A stretch of DNA of 64,000 nt from Candidatus Onthenecus intestinigallinarum (GCA_018713325.1 DVFJ01000011.1:49215-113214), one strand, 5' to 3'; shown: positions 1 through 10,587, counted from the first letter of the stretch. Notes: a model not told the origin generated them from the letters alone. Made by a program: numbers and translations.

Positions 1-969
1 GATCTCCTCCATGACCGCGGGCACGCCGCCGGCATAGTGGAAGAACTGCGCGGGCCAGCGTCCGGCCGGGCGGATGTCGAGCAGGTAGTGCGCGCCGCGG
101 TGCAGGCGGTCGAACGTCTCCGCATCCAGATCGACGCCAAATTCGTGCGCGATGGCGGGCAGGTGCAGCAGACTGTTCGTCGAGCCCGAGATCGCCGCAT
201 GGACCATGACCGCGTTTTCAAAGCTCTCGCGCGTGACGATCTGCCGCGCCGTGACGCCCTCGCGGGCAAGTTCCGCCGCGCGAAGGCCCGCGCGGTAGGC
301 GGCCTCCTCAAGCTCCGGCTCCTCAGCCGGCATCAGCGCCGTGCCGGGCAGCGCCAGCCCCAGCGCCTCGGCCATGATCTGCATTGTCGAGGCCGTGCCC
401 ATGAAGCTGCACGCGCCGCAGCCAGGGCAGGCATGGTGCTTGTAGTACGTCAGCTGTTCCTGTGTGATCTCGCCGCGCCGCTGCATGGCGCTGTATTTGC
501 CGATCTGCTCCAGCGTCAGCAGGTCGGGCCCGGCGGCCATCACGCCGCCCGGCACCACCACGGCGGGGATGTCGATGCGCCCGACGCCCATCAGCTGCGC
601 GGGCACGGCCTTGTCGCAGCTGGAGACGAACACGCCCGCGTCAAACGTCGTGGCGTTGGCGTGCACCTCGATCATGCCCGCGATCAGGTCCCGATGCGCA
701 AGCGAATAGTTGATGCCGTCGTGCCCCTGCGCCATGCCGTCGCAGATGTCCGTGGCAAAGTAGCGTGCCGGTTTGGCGCCGCCGTCCCGTGCGCCGCGCA
801 CCGCCGCCTCGACGAGGCGGTTGAGGTGTGCGCTGCCGGGGTGGCTGTCGCCATACGTGCTCTCCACGAGCACCTGCGGCCGCTCCAGATCCTCGCGCGT
901 CCAGCCCATGCCCATGCGCAGCGGGTCCATCTCCGGCGCGAGCGCGCGCACCTTCTGGCTGCTTAGCAT
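1..969 (-). CDS. IlvD/Edd family dehydratase (dihydroxy-acid or sugar-acid dehydratase), C-terminus truncated by window edge
   Basis: Minus-strand reading from ATG at 969: MLSSQKVRALAPEMDPLRMGMGWTREDLERPQVLVESTYGDSHPGSAHLNRLVEAAVRGARDGGAKPARYFATDICDGMAQGHDGINYSLAHRDLIAGMIE...VSSCDKAVPAQLMG...HHACPGCGACSFMGTASTMQIMAEALGLALPGTA; IlvD/Edd Fe-S motifs. Not in the supplied ORF track. Confidence 0.9.
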   Translation of the reverse strand, partial: MLSSQKVRALAPEMDPLRMGMGWTREDLERPQVLVESTYGDSHPGSAHLNRLVEAAVRGARDGGAKPARYFATDICDGMAQGHDGINYSLAHRDLIAGMIEVHANATTFDAGVFVSSCDKAVPAQLMGVGRIDIPAVVVPGGVMAAGPDLLTLEQIGKYSAMQRRGEITQEQLTYYKHHACPGCGACSFMGTASTMQIMAEALGLALPGTALMPAEEPELEEAAYRAGLRAAELAREGVTARQIVTRESFENAVMVHAAISGSTNSLLHLPAIAHEFGVDLDAETFDRLHRGAHYLLDIRPAGRWPAQFFHYAGGVPAVMEEI

Positions 970-1113
970 CTCCAATCCATCCTTTCGGTCCCGTTTGCCT
1001 CCATTGTAGCATGAATCGGCCGAAAAACGTCGAAAGAATCCAAAAAAGGCTCGATTTTTTCGCCCGTATGCGTCATAATGGAGGCAGAACAGAATTTCAT
1101 GAGGAGGGATCCC

Positions 1114-2103
1114 ATGGCACGTATCCTCGCGGACGCCTTGCCCAACCTTCCCTGGCAGGATCGGCCTGCCGGTTGCACCGACCCCGTATGGCGCTACAGC
1201 GGCAACCCCATCATCTCGCGAAACGCCATCCCGTCCAGCAACAGCGTGTTCAACAGCGCGGCCGTCCCGTTCAAGGGCGGCTTTGCGGGCGTCTTTCGCT
1301 GCGACTCCAAGTCGGTGAGCATGGACCTCTTCGCCGGCTTTTCCGACGACGGCCTGCACTGGCGGATCGAACCCGACCCCATCCGCTTCGAGGGCGACCC
1401 GGAGGTGACGGCGCGCGAATACCGCTATGACCCGCGCGTTTGTTTCATGGACGGCAGGTACTACGTCACCTGGTGTAACGGCTACCACGGACCGACGATC
1501 GGCCTGGGCTGGACGGAGGACTTTCAGACGTTCCACCAGCTGGAGAACGCGTTCCTGCCCTATAACCGCAACGGCGTGCTCTTCCCGCGCAAGATCGGCG
1601 GCCGATACGCGATGCTCAGCCGCCCGTCGGACACCGGCCACACGCCCTTTGGCGACATCTTTGTGAGCTTCAGCCCGGACCTCACGTATTGGGGCGGCCA
1701 TCGCTACGTGATGGGCACCATCCGGGACGACCGCTCCGCCTGGCAGTCGACGAAGATCGGACCGGGCCCGATCCCCATCGAGACGGACGAGGGCTGGCTG
1801 CTGATCTATCACGGCGTGCTCACGACCTGCAACGGCTACGTCTACCGCGTGGGCGCGGCGCTGCTGGACCTGGAGCGCCCCTGGATCGTCAAGGAGCGCG
1901 GCGCATGGTACATCCTGGGGCCGCAGGAGCTGTATGAGTGCGTGGGCGACGTGCCCAATGTCACCTTCCCCTGCGCGGCGCTGTGCGACGGCGCGACGGG
2001 CCGCATCGCCATGTACTACGGCTGCGCGGACACGGTGACGGGCATCGCATTCACCACGGCCGACGACCTGATCGCCTTCATCAAGGCGCATCCGCTCAGG
2101 TAA
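1114..2103 (+). CDS. Glycoside hydrolase family 130 protein (beta-mannoside/mannooligosaccharide phosphorylase-like)
   Basis: [67 protein letters not shown]...; typical GH130 N-terminus; SD GAGGAGG upstream of ATG 1114. Confidence 0.9.
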   Translation: MARILADALPNLPWQDRPAGCTDPVWRYSGNPIISRNAIPSSNSVFNSAAVPFKGGFAGVFRCDSKSVSMDLFAGFSDDGLHWRIEPDPIRFEGDPEVTAREYRYDPRVCFMDGRYYVTWCNGYHGPTIGLGWTEDFQTFHQLENAFLPYNRNGVLFPRKIGGRYAMLSRPSDTGHTPFGDIFVSFSPDLTYWGGHRYVMGTIRDDRSAWQSTKIGPGPIPIETDEGWLLIYHGVLTTCNGYVYRVGAALLDLERPWIVKERGAWYILGPQELYECVGDVPNVTFPCAALCDGATGRIAMYYGCADTVTGIAFTTADDLIAFIKAHPLR

Positions 2104-2112
2104 AGCCAAAGA

Positions 2113-2140
2113 CGCCGGGCCTCCAGTGCGGGGCCCGGCG
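2113..2140 (+). terminator. Hairpin after GH130 gene
   Basis: CGCCGGGCC-N10-GGCCCGGCG perfect stem just after the stop; only a short T run follows. Confidence 0.5.
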
Positions 2141-2161
2141 CGTTTGGTCTGGCGGCTTTGC

Positions 2162-2353
2162 TTACGGCTGTTCCGCGTCCACGGGGGTGACAATCGGCTT
2201 GCCGTCTGCGTCGACCAGCACGGTGACGCCGCAGCCATCCGTCATGCTGGAGGAGAGCAGCAGATAGTTGACGCCGGTCTCCCGGTCGACGATGATCTTG
2301 CGCACGTTCACCATGCCCTGCGAGTAGGTCTCCACGAAGCGTTCCCTGTCCAT
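2162..2353 (-). CDS. DUF6440-like small protein
   Basis: 63 aa, MDRERFVETYSQGMVNVRKIIVDRETGVNYLLLSSSMTDGCGVTVLVDADGKPIVTPVDAEQP; resembles the small DUF6440 family. Confidence 0.65.
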   Translation of the reverse strand: MDRERFVETYSQGMVNVRKIIVDRETGVNYLLLSSSMTDGCGVTVLVDADGKPIVTPVDAEQP

Positions 2354-2563
2354 TGCGATGCTCCTTCATATCATAAAATTTGAAGGCGGGGAGGAAGCGT
2401 CCGCCCGCGCTCGGCTAGAGAGTATACATCATTTGGAGGCGAAGGTCAATTGCGCTGCCCGTAAAGATGCCGTATATGGCTTTTGGCGGCGCGATCGTCG
2501 GGATTGAAGCATCCGTGCCCCTTGAGAATTTGGAAAGTTTTTTCCAAGTCGCGCCCGTCCCCC

Positions 2564-2592
2564 TTGACAGCGGCCCTCCAATCCTCTATGCT
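2564..2592 (+). promoter_or_regulatory. Sigma-70-type promoter for the GH2 gene
   Basis: TTGACA (2564-2569) N17 TATGCT (2587-2592), 36 nt upstream of ATG 2629. Confidence 0.75.
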
Positions 2593-2628
2593 GTTAGTGT
2601 AAATTCATCTGCCAAGGAGGAAGAAAGG

Positions 2629-5600
2629 ATGAACCGACCTTCCTATACGCTGTCCTATCTGTCCGATCCGGAGGCGTTTGCGGTGGGCCGCATGGAGGCC
2701 TGCAGCGATCATGCCGTGTATGCAAGCGCGCAGGAGGCCTGCGCGGGCCGCTCCAGCCTGCAAAAGTGCCTGTCCGGCACGTGGAAGTTCCGCTATGCCG
2801 AGCGCCCGGCGCTGCGCCCCGAGGGCTTCTATGCGCCCGGCTACGACGTGAGCGGCTGGAATGACATCACCGTGCCCGGTCACATCCAGCTGCAGGGCTA
2901 CGACCGCCCGCACTACGTCAACACCCAGTACCCCTGGGACGGCCACGAGTTCCTGCGCCCGCCGCAGGTGAGCGAGACGTACAACCCCGTCGGCTGCTAT
3001 GCGCTGGACTTCACCGTGCCCGCGTCGTGGCCCAAGGACGGCCGCGTCGTGCTGCGCTTTGACGGAGCGGAGACCGCGCTGTACGCCTGGGTGAACGGCA
3101 CGTTCCTGGGCTACAACGAGGACAGCTTCACGCCGGCGGCGTTTGACGTGACGGACTGCCTGCACGAGGGCGTCAACCGCGTGTGCGTCGAGGTGTACAA
3201 GCGCAGCTCGGCCAGCTACCTGCAGGATCAGGACTTCTGGCGCTTCTCGGGCCTGTTCCGGGACGTATGGCTGCTGTGCCAGCCGGCGAAGCACCTGCGC
3301 GACCTGTTCGTGACGGGCGAGTTGTCCGACGACTTTGCCTCCGCCGCGCTGCGCCTGCGCATGAAGATCGACGGCGCCGAGGGCGCGCGCGTCCGGGTCG
3401 AGGTCGAGGGCTGCGACGCCGTCGAGGCGGACTGCGCGCCGGAGATGGACCTCAGGATGCCGGTGGAGCATCCGCGCCTGTGGAGCGCCGAGGAGCCGAA
3501 CCTCTACCGCGTGCGCGTGACGCTCATGCGCGGCGGCGAGACGGCCGAGGTCTGCGAGACGAACGCGGGCCTGCGCCGCTTTGAGATGAAGGACGGCCTG
3601 ATGCTGCTCAACGGCAAGCGCATCGTCTTTAAGGGCGTGGACCGCCACGAGTTCAACTGCCATACGGGCCGCGCCATCACGCTGGAGGACATGCTCTGGG
3701 ACGTGCGCTGCCTCAAGCGCAACAACATCAACGCCGTGCGCACGAGCCACTATCCCAACGACAGCCGCTTCTACGACCTGTGCGATCGCTACGGCCTGTA
3801 CCTGATCGACGAGACGAACCTGGAGAGCCACGGCTCCTGGCAGAAGATGGGCCGCATCGAGCCCTCTTGGGTCGTGCCGGGCGACCGGCCCGAGTGGCAG
3901 GCGGCGGTGCTGGACCGCGCCAAGTCGATGCTTGAGCGCGACAAGAACCATCCCAGCGTGCTGATCTGGTCCTGCGGCAACGAGAGCTTCGGCGGCAAGG
4001 ACATCTATCACATGTCCGAGTACTTCCGCCAGGCCGATCCCACGCGCTTGGTGCACTACGAGGGCGTGTTCAACGACCGGCGCTACAACGAGACCAGCGA
4101 CATGGAGAGCCGCATGTACGCCAAGCCCCAGGAGGTGGAGGCATACCTGCAGCAAAATCCCGACAAGCCCTTCATCAACTGCGAATATACCCACGCCATG
4201 GGCAACTCCTGCGGCGGCCTGTGCCTGTACACGGCGCTGGAGGACAAGTATCCCCAGTACCAGGGCGGCTTCATCTGGGACTACATCGACCAGGCGATCG
4301 AGGTTGAGGAGAACGGCGAGCGCCGGCTGACGTACGGCGGCGACTTTGGCGACCGGCCGACGGACCGTCACTTCTGCACCAATGGCATCGTCTTTGCCAA
4401 CCGCAAGGTCTCGCCCAAGATGCAGGAGGTCAAGTTCCTGTTCCAGAACGTGAAGCTGCATGTGGACGAGCGCGGCGTGCGCGTGGTGAATCAGAACCTC
4501 TTTACCTCCACAGCAGCCTATGCGCTGACGTGGGAGCTGCTGCGCGAGGGCGTGTGCGTCGCCCGAGGCGTGCAGGAGGCCGACGTGCCCGCGGGCGCGG
4601 AGGCGTATGTCGCGCTGCCCGTGCCACAGGATCTGCAGCCGGGCGAGTATGCGCTGCGCTGCGCGCTGTGCCTGAAGCAGGCCACAGACTGGGCTGAGGC
4701 GGGCTACGCGCAGATGACGGGTGAGCACGTGTTCACGGTGGCGGGCGATGTGCAGGCCGCGCAGGCCGCGCCCGCCTATCGCATCGCGCAGGGCGACGTG
4801 AACGTCGGCGCGCACGGGGACCACTTTTCGGCCATCTTCTCCTACCAGGAGGGCGGCCTGATGTCGCTGCGCAGCGACGGCACGGAACGGCTGTGCACCG
4901 CGCCGCGGCCCAACCTGGACCGCGCGCACACGGACAACGACCAGGGCAACGGCATGCCGTTCCGCTGCGCGGTGTGGACGATGGCCAGCCATGGCATGCG
5001 CGCAGTGAAGGCCGAGTCCGAGCAGGTGAACGGCGAGCTGGTCGTGCGCTATGCGTACCGCCTGCCCGCGCCGCTGGAGATGGAGCTGGGGGTCACCTAC
5101 ACGGTGCTTTCGGACGGCGCGGTGCGCGTGCGCGTGGACTATCCGGGCGCTGAGGGCCTGCCGGAGCTGCCGCAGCTGGGCATGCAGCTGCGCCTGCCCG
5201 CGCGCTTTGGCCGCGTGCGCTACTACGGCATGGGGCCGCAGGAGTGCTACATCGACCGCGAGTGCGGCGCGAGCCTGGGCATCTACGAGACGACGGCGCG
5301 CGAGAACGTGACGCCCTATATCCGCCCGCAGGAGTGCGGCAACCGCACGGGCGTGCGCTGGATGGAGGCCGTCGACGCCGCGGGCCACGGCGTGCGCGTG
5401 GAGATGGTGGACGCGCCGCTGCAGGTCAGCGCGCTGCCCTACACCGCGCAGGAGCTGGACGCCGCAACCCATCAGGAGGAGCTGCCGCCCGTGCGCTACA
5501 CGGTGCTGGACGTGGCGGGCTACCGCATGGGCGTGGGCGGCGACGACAGCTGGGGCGCGCCGGTGCACGATGAATACCTGATTCCCTCCGACAAGCCGCT

Positions 5601-5631
5601 TTCGTTCTCGTTCGTCCTGCGGGCGATCTGA
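2629..5631 (+). CDS. lacZ: Beta-galactosidase, glycoside hydrolase family 2
   Basis: ~1000 aa with SGTWKFRY, GVDRHEFNCHTGRAITLEDMLWDVRCLKRNNINAVRTSHYPND, IWSCGNESFGG, FINCEYTHAMGNSCGG. Start placed at 2629 after AAGGAGGAAGAAAGG because the promoter lies inside the longer ORF. Confidence 0.95.
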   Translation: MNRPSYTLSYLSDPEAFAVGRMEACSDHAVYASAQEACAGRSSLQKCLSGTWKFRYAERPALRPEGFYAPGYDVSGWNDITVPGHIQLQGYDRPHYVNTQYPWDGHEFLRPPQVSETYNPVGCYALDFTVPASWPKDGRVVLRFDGAETALYAWVNGTFLGYNEDSFTPAAFDVTDCLHEGVNRVCVEVYKRSSASYLQDQDFWRFSGLFRDVWLLCQPAKHLRDLFVTGELSDDFASAALRLRMKIDGAEGARVRVEVEGCDAVEADCAPEMDLRMPVEHPRLWSAEEPNLYRVRVTLMRGGETAEVCETNAGLRRFEMKDGLMLLNGKRIVFKGVDRHEFNCHTGRAITLEDMLWDVRCLKRNNINAVRTSHYPNDSRFYDLCDRYGLYLIDETNLESHGSWQKMGRIEPSWVVPGDRPEWQAAVLDRAKSMLERDKNHPSVLIWSCGNESFGGKDIYHMSEYFRQADPTRLVHYEGVFNDRRYNETSDMESRMYAKPQEVEAYLQQNPDKPFINCEYTHAMGNSCGGLCLYTALEDKYPQYQGGFIWDYIDQAIEVEENGERRLTYGGDFGDRPTDRHFCTNGIVFANRKVSPKMQEVKFLFQNVKLHVDERGVRVVNQNLFTSTAAYALTWELLREGVCVARGVQEADVPAGAEAYVALPVPQDLQPGEYALRCALCLKQATDWAEAGYAQMTGEHVFTVAGDVQAAQAAPAYRIAQGDVNVGAHGDHFSAIFSYQEGGLMSLRSDGTERLCTAPRPNLDRAHTDNDQGNGMPFRCAVWTMASHGMRAVKAESEQVNGELVVRYAYRLPAPLEMELGVTYTVLSDGAVRVRVDYPGAEGLPELPQLGMQLRLPARFGRVRYYGMGPQECYIDRECGASLGIYETTARENVTPYIRPQECGNRTGVRWMEAVDAAGHGVRVEMVDAPLQVSALPYTAQELDAATHQEELPPVRYTVLDVAGYRMGVGGDDSWGAPVHDEYLIPSDKPLSFSFVLRAI

Positions 5632-5643
5632 CGAAAGGCGAGC

Positions 5644-5675
5644 GGGCCGCCGGACCTGGTTCCGGCGGCCCTTTT
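5644..5675 (+). terminator. Intrinsic terminator after lacZ
   Basis: GGGCCGCCGGA-loop-TCCGGCGGCCC-TTTT. Confidence 0.8.
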
Positions 5676-5827
5676 GCATGCCGATAGGGCGCTGACCGCC
5701 CGCGAATTGTCAGAAGAGATTGCGCGCGGTCGGCAGGTTTTTTCGCCGCGCATATAGAATAAAAGAACTTGCGCGCGTAGGCTCAAAGGGCGCGCGCCAT
5801 TGCATCGTTTGAAAGAGGTGTTTCGAT

Positions 5828-6844
5828 ATGAACAAACCCAGGGAGCGCTTTGTGGATATCGGCGGCCAGGCGGTCATGGAGGGCGTCATGATGAAGTCGC
5901 CCGACGCCGTGGCCGTGGCCGTGCGCCGGCCTGACGGCAGCATCGTCGTGGACCGGGAGCCCTATGTGCCCCTCTCCAGGCGGCACAGATGGATGGGCTG
6001 GCCGATCGTGCGCGGCGTGGTCAACATGGTGTCCATGCTCGCGATGGGCATGGGCGTGCTGCAAAAGTCCACCCAGATGCTCGGCGTGCTGGAGGAGGAA
6101 CCCAGCCGCTTTGAAAAGTGGCTCGCCAACAAGCTGGGCGCCAACATCGACAAGATCGTCATGGGCGTGGCCGGTGTGCTGGCCGTGTGCCTGAGCGTGC
6201 TGCTGTTCGTCATGCTGCCCTCCGGCGTGGCGACGCTGGCCGGACGCTCGATCGACAACGCCATCGTCATCAACCTCATCGGCGGCGTGGTGCGCATCGC
6301 GATCCTCATCGCATACATCGGCCTGATCGGCCTGATGCCCGACATGCGCCGCATCTATCAGTATCATGGCGCGGAGCACAAGACCGTCTACTGCCATGAG
6401 GCGGGCCTACCGCTGACGCCCGACAACGCGCGCCGCTTCTCGCGCCTGCACCCGCGCTGCGGCACGTCGTTTCTGCTGCTGGTCATGGTCATCAGCATCC
6501 TGGTGGGCTCTGTGGCCGACCAGGTGATCATCGCGCTGACGTCCATCGAAAAGCTGTCCTTCGGCCTGCGGTTTGTGCGCAGTCTGCTCATCCTGCCGCT
6601 GATCGCCGGCATCTCGTATGAGGTGCTCAAGGGATTGGCCCACAGCGAAAACCGGTGCGTGCGCGCGCTGCGCTGGCCCGGACTGATGATGCAGCACCTG
6701 ACGACTCGCGAGCCTGACGATCAGATGCTGGAGGTGGCCATCGCGTCCATGAAGGCTGCGCTGGGCACCGTGGAGGATGCTGCGCCTGCCAAGCAGTGGA
6801 AGCCCGACGAGGCGGCCGGGACCGTGCAGGCGGCGGCAGAATGA
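5828..6844 (+). CDS. yqhQ: DUF1385 domain membrane protein (YqhQ-like)
   Basis: IGGQAVMEGVMMKSPDAVAVAVRRPDGSI...YHGAEHKTVYCHEAGLPLTPDNARRFSRLHPRCGTSFLL; hallmark DUF1385 motifs; adjacent to prmC-prfA. Confidence 0.93.
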   Translation: MNKPRERFVDIGGQAVMEGVMMKSPDAVAVAVRRPDGSIVVDREPYVPLSRRHRWMGWPIVRGVVNMVSMLAMGMGVLQKSTQMLGVLEEEPSRFEKWLANKLGANIDKIVMGVAGVLAVCLSVLLFVMLPSGVATLAGRSIDNAIVINLIGGVVRIAILIAYIGLIGLMPDMRRIYQYHGAEHKTVYCHEAGLPLTPDNARRFSRLHPRCGTSFLLLVMVISILVGSVADQVIIALTSIEKLSFGLRFVRSLLILPLIAGISYEVLKGLAHSENRCVRALRWPGLMMQHLTTREPDDQMLEVAIASMKAALGTVEDAAPAKQWKPDEAAGTVQAAAE

Positions 6845-7671
6845 CGCTGCGGGAAGCGCTGCGCGCGGGCGAGGAGCGCCTCCTGCGCGCGCAGGACGCA
6901 GACGCCCGGTTGGATGCGATATGGATGCTCTGCGACGTGACGGACCTGCCGCGTGCGCAGATGCTGCTGGCGTCGGGCGAGACGCTTACGCCCGAACAGG
7001 GAGCGCGCTATGAGGCCATGCTCAAGCGCCGCGAGGCGGGCGAGCCGCTGCAGTACGTGCTGGGCACGCAGGACTTCATGGGGCATACGTTTCGCGTCGA
7101 CGCGCGCGTGCTCATTCCGCGCGCGGACACGGAGACGCTGTGCGAGGAGGCCATCGCGCGCATGCACGACGGGGACGCGGTGCTGGACATCGGCACCGGT
7201 AGCGGCGCGTTGGCCGTCTCCATCGCGCTGGCACGGCCGGGGGCGCGCGTCACGGCGGTGGACGTGAGCGCGGATGCGCTGTGCGTCGCGCGGGAGAATG
7301 CGCAGGCGCTGGGCGCGAAGGTGCGCATGCTGCAAAGCGACCTGTTTGCGGCGCTGCCGGGCGAGCGCTTTGACGTGATTGTCTCCAACCCGCCCTACAT
7401 CGAGACGGGCGAGCTGGCGGGGCTTCAGCGCGAGGTGCGGCGCGAGCCGAGGCTGGCGCTGGACGGGGGCGCGGACGGCCTGGACTTTTACCGCCGGATC
7501 GTGCGCGAGCTGCCCGAGCGGCTGAATCCGGGCGGCGCGGCGCTCTTTGAGGTGGGCTATGACCAGGCGCCGGCCGTTGCGGCGCTGTTACGGGCGGCCG
7601 TCGGCGAGCCGTTCACGCGCCGGGATCTGTGTGATGTGGAGCGCGTCGTGGGCGCAGTGTATACGAGGTGA
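6841..7671 (+). CDS. prmC: Peptide chain release factor N(5)-glutamine methyltransferase
   Basis: LDIGTGSGALAVSIAL... and VSNPPYIETGEL (NPPY motif); ATGA overlap with yqhQ stop; followed by prfA. Confidence 0.94.
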   Translation: MTLREALRAGEERLLRAQDADARLDAIWMLCDVTDLPRAQMLLASGETLTPEQGARYEAMLKRREAGEPLQYVLGTQDFMGHTFRVDARVLIPRADTETLCEEAIARMHDGDAVLDIGTGSGALAVSIALARPGARVTAVDVSADALCVARENAQALGAKVRMLQSDLFAALPGERFDVIVSNPPYIETGELAGLQREVRREPRLALDGGADGLDFYRRIVRELPERLNPGGAALFEVGYDQAPAVAALLRAAVGEPFTRRDLCDVERVVGAVYTR

Positions 7672-7683
7672 CCGGGAGAGGTT

Positions 7684-8751
7684 ATGCTGGAGAGATTGGA
7701 TTGGGTCAGGGGACGGTATGAGGAGCTGTCGATGCTCCTCTCCCAGCCGGAGGTCGTCGCGGATCAGGCTAGGTGGCAGTGCCTGCTGCGCGAGCATGCG
7801 CAGCTGGAGCCGCTATTTCAGGCCTGCGGTCAGTATGAGCAGCTGCTCGCCCAGCGAAGCGAGGCGGACGAGATGCTGCGCGATCCCGACCTGGCGGATA
7901 TGGCGCAGGAGGAGCTCGAAAGCCTCTCCGCGCAGATTGCGGACAAGGAGCGCGAGATCCAGCTGCTGCTGCTGCCGCGCGATCCCAACGACGAGCGCAA
8001 CGTCGTCATGGAGATCCGCGCGGGCGCGGGCGGCGAGGAGGCGGGGCTGTTCGGCGCGGTGCTGCTGCGCATGTATACCCGCTATGCCGAGCGCCGGGGC
8101 CTGCGCGTGGAGATGATGGACGGCAACTTCACGGAACTGGGCGGCGTCAAGGAGGCGACGTTCACCATCAGCGGCGCGGGCGCGTACAGCCGCCTCAAGT
8201 ATGAGAGCGGCGTGCATCGGGTGCAGCGCGTGCCCACGACCGAGTCGGGCGGGCGCATTCACACCTCCACGGCGACCGTGGCCGTGCTGCCCGAGGCCGA
8301 GGAGGTCGAGGTCGAGATCAACCCTGCGGATCTGCGCATCGATGTCTACCGCTCCAGCGGGCACGGCGGCCAGTGCGTCAATACGACGGACTCGGCGGTG
8401 CGCATCACGCATCTGCCGACGGGGCTGGTCGTCACCTGCCAGGACGAGAAGTCGCAGATCAAGAATCGGGACAAGGCCATGCGCGTGCTGCGCGCGCGGC
8501 TGTATGACAAGCTGCGCTCCGAACGGGACGCGGCCTATGCGCAGGACCGGCGGTCGCAGGTGGGCACGGGCGACCGGAGCGAGCGTATCCGCACGTACAA
8601 CTTCCCGCAGGGGCGCGTGACGGACCACAGGATCGGCCTGACGATCTATCGGATCGACAGCTTTGTGGACGGCGACATGGACGAGATCATCGACGCGCTG
8701 ATCCTCGCGGACCAGGCCGCGCGGCTGAAGGCGGCTACGGACCAGGCATAA
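7684..8751 (+). CDS. prfA: Peptide chain release factor 1
   Basis: [53 protein letters not shown] (GGQ domain), [29 protein letters not shown]. Confidence 0.97.
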   Translation: MLERLDWVRGRYEELSMLLSQPEVVADQARWQCLLREHAQLEPLFQACGQYEQLLAQRSEADEMLRDPDLADMAQEELESLSAQIADKEREIQLLLLPRDPNDERNVVMEIRAGAGGEEAGLFGAVLLRMYTRYAERRGLRVEMMDGNFTELGGVKEATFTISGAGAYSRLKYESGVHRVQRVPTTESGGRIHTSTATVAVLPEAEEVEVEINPADLRIDVYRSSGHGGQCVNTTDSAVRITHLPTGLVVTCQDEKSQIKNRDKAMRVLRARLYDKLRSERDAAYAQDRRSQVGTGDRSERIRTYNFPQGRVTDHRIGLTIYRIDSFVDGDMDEIIDALILADQAARLKAATDQA

Positions 8752-8794
8752 TCCTCGCAAGAACGGCGCGCGCCCCGCATACACATGTGCGGGG

Positions 8795-9544
8795 GTGACC
8801 GCATTGAGCGAGATGGCGCTGGTGGCGCTGGCTGGAACGGTGTTTGGCGTGGCGGGGACGGGCGTCGGCGGCCTGCTGGGCGTGGCGATGGGCATGCCCA
8901 GCCCGCGCGCGCTTGCCTGTCTGCTGAACCTGACGGGCGGACTGATGATCGCGCTTGCGTGCTTCAAGATGCTGCCCAACGCATATGCGCTCAGCGTGCC
9001 GATGGGCTTGGCGGGCATGCTGCTGGGCTTGGCGATGACGCTGTCGCTGGACGCGCTGCTGCGCCGGCGCATGCGCGCCCTGCAGCCGGCCGGCACGGAG
9101 GACGGGCTTGCGCGCGCAGGGCTGATGGTCGCCGCGGGCAGCGCACTGCACAACCTGCCCGAGGGACTGGCCGTCGGCTCCGGCTGTGCGCAGGCGCCCG
9201 CGCTGGGGCTGGCGCTGGCCGCGATGATCTTGCTGCACGACGTGCCGGAGGGCATGGCGGCAGCGTTGCCGCTGCGTGCATCCGGCGTGGGCGCTGCGCG
9301 CGCGCTGGCGATGACGGCGGCGAGCGGCGTGCCGGCCGGCGTGGGTGCGGCCGCCGGGCTGGTGTTGGGCGGCGTGTCGCCGGACATGCTCGCGCTGTGC
9401 ATGGGCCTGGCGGGCGGCACGGTGTTGCAGGTCGCCGCGGAGGAGCTCATCCCGCGCGCGGAGGCGTTGGAGTCGTTCTGGGGCTCATCCCTGTGCCTGA
9501 CGTTGGGGGTCGCGCTGGGCAGCGCGGTCTCGCTGATCGTATAG
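8795..9544 (+). CDS. ZIP family metal transporter
   Basis: Multi-TM; AAGSALHNLPEGLAVGSGCAQ...LHDVPEGMAAALPLRASG (HNxPEG ZIP signatures); GTG start. Confidence 0.9.
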   Translation: MTALSEMALVALAGTVFGVAGTGVGGLLGVAMGMPSPRALACLLNLTGGLMIALACFKMLPNAYALSVPMGLAGMLLGLAMTLSLDALLRRRMRALQPAGTEDGLARAGLMVAAGSALHNLPEGLAVGSGCAQAPALGLALAAMILLHDVPEGMAAALPLRASGVGAARALAMTAASGVPAGVGAAAGLVLGGVSPDMLALCMGLAGGTVLQVAAEELIPRAEALESFWGSSLCLTLGVALGSAVSLIV

Positions 9545-9570
9545 AGAGAAGGAAAAATGTGGAAACGCAG

Positions 9571-10587
9571 ATGATAAAGGCCGACGCGCAATCCGTTGCG
9601 CAGGCCGCGGCATATATCCGTGCGGGGGAGGTCGTCGCCTTTCCCACGGAGACGGTGTATGGATTGGGCGCGGATGCGCTCAACGCGCAGGCGGTACACC
9701 GCATCTTTGAGGCAAAGGGCCGGCCGGCGGACAACCCGCTGATCGTGCACATCGCCGCCCTGGACCAGCTGGATGCGCTCGTGACGGACGTGCCCGAGGC
9801 CGCATGGCGGCTGATCGAGGCATTCTGGCCCGGCCCGATGACGCTGATTCTGCCAAAGCGCGACTGCATCCCGGACGTGGTGTCGGCCGGACTTTCGACG
9901 GTGGGCATCCGCTTCCCGAGCCATCCCGTGGCGCAGGAGCTGATCCGCCGCAGCGGCTGCCCGATCGCGGCGCCCAGCGCCAACCGCAGCGGACGGCCCA
10001 GCCCCACGCGCGCTTCGCACGTGCTGGAGGACATGCAGGGCCGCATTGCGATGATCCTCGACGGCGGGCCGTGCGAGGTCGGGCTCGAGTCGAGCGTCAT
10101 TGACGTGACGGGCGGCACGCCCGTGGTGTTGCGCCCCGGCGGCGTCACGCCCGAGATGGTGGCGCGCGCAGCCGGTGGCGTGCGCGTGGACGAGCACGTC
10201 ATGAAGCCGCTGGAGGCGGGGGAGACGGCGCGCTCGCCGGGCATGAAGTACCGGCACTATGCGCCCAAGGCGGAGATGACGATCTTCACCGGCGCGCCGG
10301 ATGCGGTTTCGCGCGCGATCTGCTCGCGCTATGACGCGGCCCCGCGCGGCGCGGCGATCCTGTCGCTCGAAGAGCACGTGGCGGGCTATGGCGCGCGGCG
10401 CGTGTTCTCGCTGGGGAGCCTTTCACACGCGCAGGAGGCGGCAAGCACGCTCTTTGACCTGCTGCGCGAGATGGACGCGCTGGGCGTAGAGCGCATCTAT
10501 GCCGAGGCGCTCGACCCGCATGGCATCGGCCTGGCGGTCATGAACCGCATGGGCCGCGCGGCGGGATTCCACATCATCGAGGTGTAA
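9571..10587 (+). CDS. tsaC: L-threonylcarbamoyladenylate synthase (Sua5/YwlC/YrdC family)
   Basis: IRAGEVVAFPTETVYGLGADALNAQAVHRIFEAKGRPADNPLIVHIA...; C-terminal Sua5 domain; alternative GTG start at 9559. Confidence 0.94.
   Translation: MIKADAQSVAQAAAYIRAGEVVAFPTETVYGLGADALNAQAVHRIFEAKGRPADNPLIVHIAALDQLDALVTDVPEAAWRLIEAFWPGPMTLILPKRDCIPDVVSAGLSTVGIRFPSHPVAQELIRRSGCPIAAPSANRSGRPSPTRASHVLEDMQGRIAMILDGGPCEVGLESSVIDVTGGTPVVLRPGGVTPEMVARAAGGVRVDEHVMKPLEAGETARSPGMKYRHYAPKAEMTIFTGAPDAVSRAICSRYDAAPRGAAILSLEEHVAGYGARRVFSLGSLSHAQEAASTLFDLLREMDALGVERIYAEALDPHGIGLAVMNRMGRAAGFHIIEV

Noticed and set aside
2605-5679. 1024-aa minus-strand ORF antisense to lacZ
   Set aside because: His/Arg/Ala/Val-rich translation typical of antisense frames in GC-rich genes; the + strand encodes a textbook GH2 enzyme.
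7813-10377. 854-aa minus-strand ORF over prfA-ZIP-tsaC
   Set aside because: Low-complexity antisense translation; covers three well-supported + strand genes.
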